27,116 nt of DNA from NCBI GenBank assembly GCA_042088665.1, contig JBELMB010000059.1, forward strand, positions 1 through 27,116, read 5' to 3'. Below the pieces are notes generated by a model. It ran no database searches. It worked only from the letters and a program-made list of their open reading frames with translations, and was not told the origin of the DNA. Shown here piece after piece: positions 8,076-16,009 of the stretch; within the stretch, counting starts at the first letter, position 1; the number at the start of each line of letters is the position of its first letter. Made by a program: the position numbers and the translations under genes. The DNA is from JBELMB01 sp042088665. Its GTDB lineage: Bacteria; Pseudomonadota; Alphaproteobacteria; Rhodobacterales; Rhodobacteraceae.

Positions 8076-8524
8076 GGCTTGCCGCCGGTGGCGTCGCAAT
8101 CGGTTGTGGTGCCATCGGGGTTGGATCCCCTCGTCCGGGCGGGCGGGGGGGCAGCCAAAGCGGCCCTGCCCGCAACTGGCGCTGCCTGCACTGTCGCTGG
8201 ACAAAACCGGCCAGACGTCAAACCGGCCCGAGGTTCGTCTGACCTCACGCCAAACCGGCCAGACGCCAAACCGGCCAGACGCCAAACCCGTCAGAGGCGA
8301 CGCAGGTCAGCCCGCCTGGACCCTTTTTCAGGCCAGTCTATGCAACCGGGTTTTGGCAGGCGCTTTGTGGTTGGCGCGTCAAGACGTGCCTGCAATGAAG
8401 GCAAGACCACGGCCAGCCCGATTGCCTCTGCCCAAACCGGATCGGGCGACAGGGGGGCGGCGAGATCGTTGCTGCTCCTCCGTCACCAATCTCTTCTGAC
8501 CCGTTCATCGCGAGGTTTCTTCCC
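8076..8524 (+). other. Long intergenic spacer between dctP and dctQ
   Basis: TRAP receptor and permease genes are usually packed closely, but here 449 bases intervene with no recognisable gene. The spacer contains a 16-base tandem repeat (8202-8297, listed separately). Its open frames are built around that repeat and have no family resemblance. It could set the stoichiometry of the abundant receptor against the scarce permease through RNA structure, or carry a second promoter. Confidence 0.6.
8202..8297 (+). repeat. 16-base tandem repeat, six units
   Basis: Six consecutive 16-base units run without gaps from 8202 to 8297. Units 4 and 5 (8250-8265, 8266-8281) are identical, CCAAACCGGCCAGACG. 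Units 1 (8202), 2 (8218) and 6 (8282) are diverged copies. Unit 3 (8234-8249) instead starts with CGTCTGACC at 8236, close to the reverse complement of the unit's end, so units 1-3 can fold into a stem. The period is not a multiple of three, which argues that the repeat is not coding. Confidence 0.85.
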
Positions 8525-9103
8525 ATGCTGGATGTCCTTCTTGGTGCCACCCGCCGCGTTAGTCTGTGGCTGACATGGCTGGCAGGTGCTCTCATCGTTG
8601 GTTCTGCCTTTCTCGTCACGGCCGAAGTCCTGATGCGCCGCCTGTTCAATGTCTCGCTTGGCGGAGCGGACGAGATCAGCGGCTACGCCTTTGGTGTCGC
8701 GACCACGCTGTCGTTTTCCTACGCGCTGTTTGAACGGGCGCATATCCGCGTCGATGCCCTGGTCGGGGCGCTGCCTGTCTCGTTGCGCACGCCGGTGAAC
8801 CTGCTGGGGCTGGCCTTGCTGGTCGGATTTGCCGGGGTGGTGGCGACCATGATCTGGAGTCTCGTGGCGGACACGTTGCAACATGGATCCCGGTCGATCA
8901 CGCCCATGCGGGTGCCGCTGGCGATCCCGCAGATCCCGTGGATGCTGGGCTGGATGTTCTTTGTCTTCAGTGGCGGTCTGATTGGCCTCGTCGCGGTTCT
9001 GCGCTGGATCCGGCGGGATCATGCGGGTGTGCAGGACCTGATCGGGGTGAAATCCCTCGACGAGCAGATCCGCGACGAAACCGTTCAAGAGGACCGTGGC
9101 TGA
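8525..9103 (+). CDS. dctQ: TRAP transporter small permease, DctQ family
   Basis: A 192-residue inner-membrane protein with four hydrophobic helices at about residues 12-35, 46-66, 88-112 and 139-162, the standard DctQ layout. The small subunit associates with DctM to form the translocation unit. The SLGGADEISGYAFG segment after helix 1 is characteristic, as is the RAHIRVDALV motif after helix 2. The ATG at 8525 is preceded by only a modest purine stretch (GCGAGG at 8510-8515). Its stop codon overlaps the dctM start by one base (TGATG at 9101-9105), so the two are almost certainly translationally coupled. It is slightly longer than many DctQ proteins because of a charged C-terminal tail. Confidence 0.9.
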   Translation: MLDVLLGATRRVSLWLTWLAGALIVGSAFLVTAEVLMRRLFNVSLGGADEISGYAFGVATTLSFSYALFERAHIRVDALVGALPVSLRTPVNLLGLALLVGFAGVVATMIWSLVADTLQHGSRSITPMRVPLAIPQIPWMLGWMFFVFSGGLIGLVAVLRWIRRDHAGVQDLIGVKSLDEQIRDETVQEDRG

Positions 9104-10386
9104 TGCTGACCAAGACACTTCTGATCCTGCTGGCGCTGATCGCACTGGCGGTGCCGATTGCGGCCTCATTGGGGTGGCTGGGCCTGATCCTGCAGGCCAC
9201 CGACAGCCCGATGCCGCTGTACCGCGCGCTGTCCGACATGGCCTGGCAGACGGGCACGGATTTCCTGCTGGTCGCCATTCCGATGTTCGTTCTGATGGGA
9301 GAGATCCTGCTGCGCGCAGGCATCACCGAGCGCATGTACGATGGCATCGTGAAATGGCTGGGTTGGCTGCCGGGGGGGCTGATGCACTCCAACATCGGGT
9401 CCTCGGCGCTCTTTGCGGCGACCTCCGGATCCTCGGTGGCGACGGCGGCCACCATTGGCACCGTCGCTGTGCCGCAGATTGCGAAGCGCGGCTATAACGA
9501 GAGCCTGTTTCTGGGCACCGTCGCGGCGGGGGGCACGCTGGGCATCCTGATCCCGCCCTCGATCAACCTGATCCTCTATGGTCTGCTGACCAACACATCC
9601 GTTCCAGAGCTGTATCTCGCCGGGTTCTTGCCGGGGTTCCTTCTGGCGCTGCTGTTCATGCTGACGGTGATCCTCGCCTGCCTGTGGCGTCCGGCCTGGG
9701 GCGGCGATCCGATCCGTGCCACGGCGGCCGAGCGTCTGCGCGCCCTGCCGTCGCTGATCCCGCCCCTGGGGATCTTTGCCGTGGTCGTGGGCTCGATCTA
9801 CGCGGGGCTTGCCACACCGACGGAGGCCGCCGCACTGGGCGTGGTCGCGGCGATGATCCTTGCGGCGGCGAATGGCAAACTGACCCTCGACATGATGCGG
9901 CAGGCGGTCGAAGGCACCATGCGCACCACGGCCATGATCATGCTGATCATCATTGCGGCGGTCTTTCTGAATTTCGTGCTGTCGATCATCGGGCTGACGC
10001 AGGCGCTGACGGATTTCGTGACCGGGCTTGGATGGTCGCCGATGCAGACCATGCTGATGATCGTGGCCGTGCTGATCGTGATCGGGTGCTTCATGGAGAC
10101 ACTGTCGATGCTGCTGACCATGGCGCCGCTGATCACGCCCATCGTTGTCGCGCTGGGGTTTGATCCGGTCTGGTTCGGCATCCTGCTGATGGTGCTGCTG
10201 GAAACGGCGCTGATCACACCGCCCATCGGCATCAACCTCTACGTCGTTCAGGGCATTCGCCCACGCGGTCCCATGATCGACGTGATCCGTGGCGCCTTGC
10301 CTTTTGTGGTGACGATGTTCGTGATGATCGCGCTCTTGCTTTGTTTCCCGAACCTTGCGCTTTGGCTGCCCTCGCTCGTCTATTGA
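9103..10386 (+). CDS. dctM: TRAP transporter large permease, DctM family
   Basis: A 427-residue inner-membrane carrier, the usual DctM length, with about a dozen hydrophobic segments spread over its whole length. The frame is open upstream to 8938, but that part lies within dctQ in another frame; the start at 9103 overlaps the dctQ stop and has AAGAGGA in the end of dctQ. DctM signatures include IPMFVLMGEILLRAG at about 65-79, a glycine/serine-rich loop (SSALFAATSGSSVATAATIG), GTLGILIPPSINLILYG and the repeated counterpart ITPPIGINLYVVQGI near 368-382. Together with DctP and DctQ it makes a complete transporter. The hydantoinase gene follows after 61 bases with its own ribosome binding site. 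Confidence 0.94.
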   Translation: MLTKTLLILLALIALAVPIAASLGWLGLILQATDSPMPLYRALSDMAWQTGTDFLLVAIPMFVLMGEILLRAGITERMYDGIVKWLGWLPGGLMHSNIGSSALFAATSGSSVATAATIGTVAVPQIAKRGYNESLFLGTVAAGGTLGILIPPSINLILYGLLTNTSVPELYLAGFLPGFLLALLFMLTVILACLWRPAWGGDPIRATAAERLRALPSLIPPLGIFAVVVGSIYAGLATPTEAAALGVVAAMILAAANGKLTLDMMRQAVEGTMRTTAMIMLIIIAAVFLNFVLSIIGLTQALTDFVTGLGWSPMQTMLMIVAVLIVIGCFMETLSMLLTMAPLITPIVVALGFDPVWFGILLMVLLETALITPPIGINLYVVQGIRPRGPMIDVIRGALPFVVTMFVMIALLLCFPNLALWLPSLVY

Positions 10387-10447
10387 GCCTTTCTCAAATC
10401 TGACTTTAAGTGACGTCGCAGCGGCGGCGAACGGAGGACCTGTACCC

Positions 10448-13400
10448 ATGTGGCAATTCTGGATCGATCGCGGCGGCACCTTCACCGATATCGTGGCCCG
10501 CACGCCGCAGGGCGATCTGCGCACGCACAAGCTGTTGTCAGAGCACCCGGAGCGGTACCGTGACGCTGCCGTGCATGGCATCCGCGAAATGCTGGGCCTT
10601 GCCCCCGGGGCGCCGATCCCGGCAGGCACCATCGACGCGGTCAAGATGGGCACCACCGTGGCCACCAACGCCCTGCTGGAGCGCAAGGGCGCGCGCACGC
10701 TGCTGATGATCACCAAAGGCCTGGGCGACCTGCTGCGCATTGGCTACCAGAACCGGCCCGACCTCTTTGCGCTGCAGATCACCCTGCCGGAATTGCTGTA
10801 CTCGGATGTCATCGAAGTGGAGGAACGTCTCGCCGCCGATGGCTCTGTGCTGGACCCGCTGGACCTCACCGCCACGCGCGAGGCGCTCAGTCGGGCCCAT
10901 GGGAAGGGCTACCGCGCTGTCGCCATTGCGCTTTTGCACAGCTATCGCAACCCGGCGCATGAGCAGGTGATAGGCGATATAGCGCGTCAGCAGGGATTTT
11001 CGCAGGTCTCGCTGAGCCACGAGGCGAGCCCGCTGATCAAGCTTGTGGCGCGTGGCGATACGGCGGTGGCGGATGCCTACCTGACGCCAATCCTGCGCCA
11101 CTACGTGACCCAGGTGCGCGACGCTCTGGACACGGGTCGGCAGGGCGCGAGGTCGATCGCGAAATCGGGTCCTGTTTCTGGCCCGGTTTCTGGCCCAGTT
11201 TCTGGCCCCGAGGCTGGTTCCATTTCTGACCTGCAGTCCGGCGCGGTGACCGACGCAGACCCGGCCACGCGGCTGATGTTCATGCAATCCAACGGCGGGT
11301 TGACGGATGCCGACTACTTTCACGGGCGTGACGCGATCCTTTCAGGTCCTGCGGGTGGCGTGGTCGGCATGGTCAAGACCGCGACGCAGGACGGGTTCGA
11401 GCGGCTGATCGGCTTTGACATGGGCGGCACCTCTACGGATGTCTGCCACTTCGCCGGGAGTTTCGAACGCAGCTTCGAGACCGAAGTGGCGGGCGTTCGG
11501 ATGCGCGCGCCAATGATGAACATTCACACGGTGGCTGCGGGCGGCGGTTCGGTCCTGACCTTTCGTGATGGTCGCCTGCAGGCGGGTCCGGAAAGCGCGG
11601 GCGCGGATCCGGGGCCTGCGTGTTATCGGCGGGGCGGTCCGCTGTGCGTGACCGATTGCAACGTGGTGTTGGGCAAACTGCAGCCTGACACCTTTCCCCG
11701 GGTCTTTGGCCCCGAGGGGGACGCGCCGCTGGACACCGACGCCCCGCGCGCCCTGTTCGAGGCCATGGCGCGGGAGATCGCCGCCGAAACCCGAACAGAA
11801 GCCGGAACAGAAACGGGATCAGACACAAGCCTGACGCGGACCGATACCCCGCTCTCTGTCGAAGCCCTCGCCGAAGGCTTCCTGCGCATCGCGGTCGACA
11901 ACATGGCCAATGCGATCAAGGAGATCTCAGTCGCGCGTGGCTATGATGTGACCGGCTACACGCTCAATTGTTTTGGCGGGGCCGGGGGGCAACATGCCTG
12001 TCTGGTGGCGGATGCGCTTGGCATGACTTCGATCTATCTGCATCCCTTTGCCGGGGTGCTCTCTGCGCTGGGGATGGGACTGGCCGATATCCTGTCCATG
12101 AAAGAGCGACAGCTGGATCTGCCGGTCCATGAGATCGATGCCATCCGTCAGGCGGCCGGGGACCTCGCACAAGACACCCGCCGCACCGTGGCCGAACAGG
12201 GCGTTGACCCGGACCAGATCCGGACGCAGGCCCGTGTCTATCTGCGTGCAGGCAGCGCCCAGACCAGCCTGCCCGTGGATCTGGACACGCCGCAGGTGAT
12301 GATCGAGGCCTTTCGTGCCGCCCATAAGGTGGAATTCGGCTTTGCCCCGCAGAGCGAGAACATCATCGCAGAAATGCTCTCTGTCGAGGCCATCGGCGGG
12401 GCGGCAGATGCGACCCGCACCAGTGACGGACCGGCGGGGGATGGGCTGCAGGGTTCGGCGCGCATGTGGTCGCAGGGCGCGTTTGCCGATGTGCCCACCC
12501 ATGACCGGACGGCCATGGGGCCGGGCGCCGTGGTCCGCGGCCCGGCCATCATCAACGAGCCGACCGGCACCACGGTGGTCGAGCACGGCTGGCAGGCCAC
12601 CTGCCAACCGGGGGGCGCCCTTGTGCTGCGCCGGGTCATGGCCCTTGACCGGCGCGAAGCGGTCGGCACCACTGTGGATCCGATCATGCTGGAGGTCTTC
12701 AACAACCTGTTCATGTCCATCGCGGACCAGATGGGCGCGACACTGGCCAAGACCGCAGCCTCTGTGAACATCCGCGAACGGCTGGATTTCTCCTGTGCGC
12801 TCTTTGATGCGCGGGGTGATCTCGTGGCCAATGCACCGCATGTGCCGGTGCACCTTGGCTCCATGAGCGCGAGCGTGAAAACCATCCTGCGCGAAAACGC
12901 GGGACAGATCCGGCCCGGCGATGTCTTCATGATGAACGACCCCTTCAACGGCGGCACGCATCTGCCGGATGTGACCGTGGTGACGCCGGTCTTTGACGCC
13001 AGTGGCGCCGAGATCGACTTTGTCGTTGCCTCGCGTGGCCACCACGCCGACATCGGTGGCAAGACCCCGGGCTCTGCCCCGCCGGACAGCCGCCATATCG
13101 ACGAAGAGGGCATCCTGATCCGCAACTTCCAGATGGTTGCCGAAGGGCGCTTTCGCGCGCAAGAGACCCGCGATCTGCTGTCCTCCGGTCCCTATCCTTG
13201 CCGCAACGTGGATCACAACATCGCCGATCTGACCGCGCAGATCGCCGCGAACGCCACAGGCGTCGCGGAACTGGGCAAGGCCGTGGCGCAGTTCGGCCGT
13301 GACGTGGTGCAGTCCTACATGGGCCACGTGCAGGACAACGCGGAGGAATCTGTTCGCCGGGTGCTGGACGTGCTGGAGGATTGCCAGTTCAGCTATCCGC

Positions 13401-14233
13401 TGGACAGTGGCGCACGGATCGAGGTGGCAATCTCCGTCGACAAACCGGCGCGGCAGGCGCGCGTGGATTTCACCGGCACGACAGCGCAGGACGCGCTGAA
13501 CTACAACGCGCCGCTGGCGATCTGCCGGGCCGTGGTGTTGTATGTCTTTCGCACGCTGGTGGGCAGCGCCATCCCGATGAACGAAGGCTGCCTGAAACCC
13601 ATCGAGATCATCGCCCCGGAAGGCAGTTTCATCAATCCGCGGTTCCCGGCCGCGGTGATCTCCGGCAATACCGAAGTCAGCCAGGCCATCGCCGACGCGC
13701 TTTACGGAGCGCTGGGCGTGGTGGCGGGCAGCCAGGGCACGATGAACAATTTCGTCTACGGCGACGATGCCTTGCAAAACTACGAGACAATCTGCGGGGG
13801 CACCGGGGCCGGGCCGGGGTTTGACGGCTGCTCAGCCGTGCATTCCCATATGACCAACACGCGCATGACCGATCCCGAAGTGCTGGAGGCCCGCTTTCCG
13901 CTACGCGTCCACCGATTTGCCATCCGGCGCGGGTCCGGCGGTGCAGGGCAGTGGCAGGGGGGCGACGGGATCGAGCGCGCGCTGGAATTCCTCGCCCCGA
14001 TGACCGCGACGGTGTTGTCGTCGCACCGCGAGACCCGGGCCTTCGGGGTCCATGGCGGGGCTTCGGGGGCTGCGGGGCGCAACGCGGTGCAGCGCGCCGA
14101 TGGCAGGGTTGAGGCGCTCAAGGGCAATGACCAGACAGCCATGGCGCCCGGCGACATATTCGTGATGGAGACACCGGGCGGTGGCGGCTACGGCCCGGTT
14201 GCGGCGGCCTCGGGGAAGAGGGCGGCGGAATGA
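10448..14233 (+). CDS. Fused hydantoinase A/B protein, ATP-dependent 5-oxoprolinase type
   Basis: A 1,261-residue cytoplasmic enzyme that fuses the HyuA and HyuB subunits, as in eukaryotic 5-oxoprolinase (about 1,290 residues). That enzyme uses ATP to open 5-oxoproline to glutamate; related members act on hydantoins or N-methylhydantoin. GGAGG at 10433-10437 supports the ATG at 10448 over the longer frame from 10355. The N-terminal HyuA domain begins WIDRGGTFTDIVA (residues 4-16), with MGTTVATNALLERKG and SPLIKLVARGDTAVADAYL. The ATPase core has SGPAGGVVGM, FDMGGTSTDVCHF and FGGAGGQHACLVADALGM. HyuB starts near residue 737 (DPIMLEVFNNLFMSIADQMG) and shows MNDPFNGGTHLPD, SRGHHADIGG and ETICGGTGAGPGFDGCSAVH. 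Two low-complexity insertions interrupt HyuA near residues 237-262 and 443-465. The stop overlaps a downstream ATG at 14230. Family is firm; 5-oxoproline specificity is inferred. Confidence 0.92.
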   Translation: MWQFWIDRGGTFTDIVARTPQGDLRTHKLLSEHPERYRDAAVHGIREMLGLAPGAPIPAGTIDAVKMGTTVATNALLERKGARTLLMITKGLGDLLRIGYQNRPDLFALQITLPELLYSDVIEVEERLAADGSVLDPLDLTATREALSRAHGKGYRAVAIALLHSYRNPAHEQVIGDIARQQGFSQVSLSHEASPLIKLVARGDTAVADAYLTPILRHYVTQVRDALDTGRQGARSIAKSGPVSGPVSGPVSGPEAGSISDLQSGAVTDADPATRLMFMQSNGGLTDADYFHGRDAILSGPAGGVVGMVKTATQDGFERLIGFDMGGTSTDVCHFAGSFERSFETEVAGVRMRAPMMNIHTVAAGGGSVLTFRDGRLQAGPESAGADPGPACYRRGGPLCVTDCNVVLGKLQPDTFPRVFGPEGDAPLDTDAPRALFEAMAREIAAETRTEAGTETGSDTSLTRTDTPLSVEALAEGFLRIAVDNMANAIKEISVARGYDVTGYTLNCFGGAGGQHACLVADALGMTSIYLHPFAGVLSALGMGLADILSMKERQLDLPVHEIDAIRQAAGDLAQDTRRTVAEQGVDPDQIRTQARVYLRAGSAQTSLPVDLDTPQVMIEAFRAAHKVEFGFAPQSENIIAEMLSVEAIGGAADATRTSDGPAGDGLQGSARMWSQGAFADVPTHDRTAMGPGAVVRGPAIINEPTGTTVVEHGWQATCQPGGALVLRRVMALDRREAVGTTVDPIMLEVFNNLFMSIADQMGATLAKTAASVNIRERLDFSCALFDARGDLVANAPHVPVHLGSMSASVKTILRENAGQIRPGDVFMMNDPFNGGTHLPDVTVVTPVFDASGAEIDFVVASRGHHADIGGKTPGSAPPDSRHIDEEGILIRNFQMVAEGRFRAQETRDLLSSGPYPCRNVDHNIADLTAQIAANATGVAELGKAVAQFGRDVVQSYMGHVQDNAEESVRRVLDVLEDCQFSYPLDSGARIEVAISVDKPARQARVDFTGTTAQDALNYNAPLAICRAVVLYVFRTLVGSAIPMNEGCLKPIEIIAPEGSFINPRFPAAVISGNTEVSQAIADALYGALGVVAGSQGTMNNFVYGDDALQNYETICGGTGAGPGFDGCSAVHSHMTNTRMTDPEVLEARFPLRVHRFAIRRGSGGAGQWQGGDGIERALEFLAPMTATVLSSHRETRAFGVHGGASGAAGRNAVQRADGRVEALKGNDQTAMAPGDIFVMETPGGGGYGPVAAASGKRAAE
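11171..11230 (+). repeat. 12-base in-frame minisatellite within the hydantoinase gene
   Basis: Five 12-base units lie end to end. CCTGTTTCTGGC (11171), CCGGTTTCTGGC (11183) and CCAGTTTCTGGC (11195) differ at one wobble base. The last two (11207, 11219) are degenerate. They encode a repeated Pro-Val-Ser-Gly tetrapeptide that interrupts the HyuA domain between LDTGRQGARS and RLMFMQSNGG. Because the period is a multiple of three, changes in copy number would lengthen a loop without breaking the frame. Confidence 0.85.
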
Positions 14234-15021
14234 GCACCGCGTTCGCGTCGGATGTCGAGGCCTTCTTTGCCCGCGCCGCAGCCACGCGCGCCCTGCCGGA
14301 CGGGCTGCCCTCGGGTGGGGGGCAATGCCGACGTCCATGCCGCTTCTCAGTGCCGAAGACGGCATCTCGGCAACCCCGGGGCGGGGTGTCGACCTGACGA
14401 TCTTTCAACCTGTTGAAGGAGAGGAATTTTCTGGTTTCGGAAGGCCGTTGGCGGGAGGCTCGGATTTCTGGGCGCTCTGGCCTCTGCCCAAGGGCCGGAG
14501 GTACTTTGCAATGCTCGCGACATCCTGATCTCCGCCGTATTGGAAGCCGCCAGTGACGGCGCTTTGGCTGCACGGATCCAGACCTGTCGGATGGTTGAAG
14601 CCGTCAATGGCCCTGCATTTTCGAGGCGGACCGGGTGCTGCACAAGGGCGGCATCCCCAGTCTGCCGGACCTCGACGCCAATGTGGGCGGTGTCGTCGCA
14701 AGCCATTTTGAATGGGTCATGACCCTGGGCCACCTGCCCTTTGGATTGATGGAGCGGCGCTGCCATCAGAGGCGTCACAGGATACTGACCAGCATCATCG
14801 AACACGCGGTTGGCGCCATGATCGACTGGGCCGCGGGCGAGAGCCATCTGTCTGTGTCGATGGAAACCAACATGGTGCGATCTCGACTTGAAGAGGTGAT
14901 GCGCCGTACCTTCACCCGGATCTTGGCCGCCCGAAGAGGGCCAGACACCTTGCTGCGCAAAGCCGCCAAGGGTCTGGCGATCGACCAGATCACCGAGAAC
15001 GACCGCGCCACTGGCCGATGA
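14230..15021 (+). pseudogene. Remnant of a Glu/Leu/Phe/Val dehydrogenase, internally deleted and frameshifted
   Basis: This gene would have oxidatively deaminated an amino acid, classically glutamate. The clearest piece is frame 1 from 14620 to the stop at 15021. FEADRVLHKGGIPSLPDLDA and NVGGVVASHFEWVM match the conserved C-terminal motif of this family, and GHLPFGLMERR and RLEEVMRRTF follow as in its longer members. Just before it, in frame 2 (about 14487-14620), come RDILISAVLEAA and MVEAVNGPAF, matching the conserved DILIPAALE and VEGANGP motifs. One missing T in the TTTT run at 14618-14621 explains the frame change. The start, 14230-14322, overlaps the hydantoinase stop as ATGA and reads FFARAAATRALPDGLPSG, resembling the family N-terminus. 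The catalytic lysine region and most of the nucleotide-binding domain, some 220-250 residues, are missing. The N-terminal match is less certain than the C-terminal one. Confidence 0.78.
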
Positions 15022-15710
15022 CACCGATGCACCAGAAGTGCCCGGCCGCGATTTTATTCCTCAACGGGTCATAATTTCATTGCTCCGCTATTTTGGGCGG
15101 GCCTTGGGAATGGCAATGCAACGGGTCCCTTACTGCGCGTTTCTGGAATTGGGCAGGTCCATGCGGTTGGATGGGTTTGGGTGTCATTGCGCGTTTTCCG
15201 GCAATTGGATGCGCCACACGAATTGTGCCGTATAAATATGTCGGCAAGGCGTTTGGATTTTGCTCGCCTCATGCGGGAGGGACGCCTGTGCGGGTCCTTT
15301 TCGTCTGCCTGCCGGGCCCAGGCGGCGCCCGCTGTGTTCCAAACCCTCGCTTGGCACGTAGAGTTCCAAGGTGCGATTCGCTGAGCGGCCACGAATTTTA
15401 TTCATGATTTGTTAACGGGCGTTCCGTCGACTGCTCTGTTCGAGATTTAAGGCAGGACGAGGTGACAACGTCGGTAGGCAAGGGTTTCACGGTAACTATC
15501 AGAAAATAAGTTATAAAAAAACTTTTTGAAGACGAGTTGGAAAAGACAGACCCGTCAAAGCCGCCGACCTCCTTCGCGAAAGCGGGGCAGGCGGCCGCTC
15601 TGCGCGCGTTCAGATTCACAAGAATTGTTTATGAATGGGGCGCCGAATCACGCGCCCGAAAACCCGCGCAATGCAGTCTGCTTCGTCGCGAAATCACGGC
15701 CAACCACCCG

Positions 15711-15731
15711 CCTCTGGCGTCGTGCCAGAGG
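15711..15731 (+). other. Perfect 8-bp stem-loop upstream of the giant gene
   Basis: CCTCTGGC (15711-15718) pairs perfectly with GCCAGAGG (15724-15731) across the five-base loop GTCGT. No run of T follows immediately (the nearest, ATTTTT, is about 25 bases on), so a standard terminator is doubtful. An RNA structure in the leader of the giant gene or a protein-binding dyad is possible. Confidence 0.6.
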
Positions 15732-15923
15732 TTCAAAACCGGGCAGTAGTGACTGATTTTTCACCGCTTTCTTCCTGTTGGAAATTAAGGGATGACCGCT
15801 TTGGTTGTTTTTAATAAGTTGGCTCCAGACAGTCCGCGCTGTCGATAGGGGACATTGAGAGACGTGTTGGGACCGGCGTTTACGGACGCCACCGCTCTGC
15901 TGATTTGTTTTTGAGTGAATTTG

Positions 15924-15938
15924 ATCTGCACTGCAGAT
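15924..15938 (+). promoter_or_regulatory. 15-base palindrome, candidate operator for the giant RTX gene
   Basis: ATCTGCA-C-TGCAGAT is a perfect inverted repeat with 7-base arms around one central base, ending 71 bases before the proposed GTG start at 16010. Perfect dyads of this length close to a start are typical of dimeric regulator sites. I cannot tie it to a named regulator; it is shorter than a normal lux box. Confidence 0.4.
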
Positions 15939-16009
15939 TCCGATGTTATTTTGCATCGGGTCCGGAGATATCGTGACCAGCAGTCTCTCCAGATTTTGGA
16001 GAATTGGAC

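Larger units (their letters stand above)
15022..16009 (+). other. Gene-free, partly AT-rich upstream region of the giant RTX gene
   Basis: About 990 bases without a recognisable gene. AT-rich patches lie at about 15395-15535 and 15770-15960, in contrast to the GC-rich surroundings. They include a TATAAA at 15512-15517, with no well-spaced -35 that I can defend. Two near-copies of a TGCGCGTTT...AATTGG block occur near 15135 and 15188. A strong hairpin (15711-15731) and a palindrome (15924-15938) are listed separately. The region is most simply a long regulatory leader for the secreted protein, possibly with decayed DNA left by the event that damaged the dehydrogenase gene. Confidence 0.55.

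Noticed and set aside
8202..8297. CRISPR array
   Set aside because: The units are 16 bases and directly adjacent with no unique spacers, so this is a tandem repeat.
11927..13777. 616-residue open frame on the minus strand
   Set aside because: It is antisense to conserved HyuA/HyuB motifs and shows no domain of its own.
14540..14722. Separate small gene of 60 codons
   Set aside because: Its first part is the frame 2 segment of the dehydrogenase remnant and the rest is out of frame.
14347..15024. 225-residue open frame on the minus strand
   Set aside because: The + strand of this span carries dehydrogenase motifs, so the minus frame is their antisense shadow.
15711..15760. tRNA fragment or attachment site suggested by AGAGGTTCAAAACC after a hairpin
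   Set aside because: No acceptor stem, anticodon arm or proper T-arm geometry can be drawn around it, and no integrase is present.
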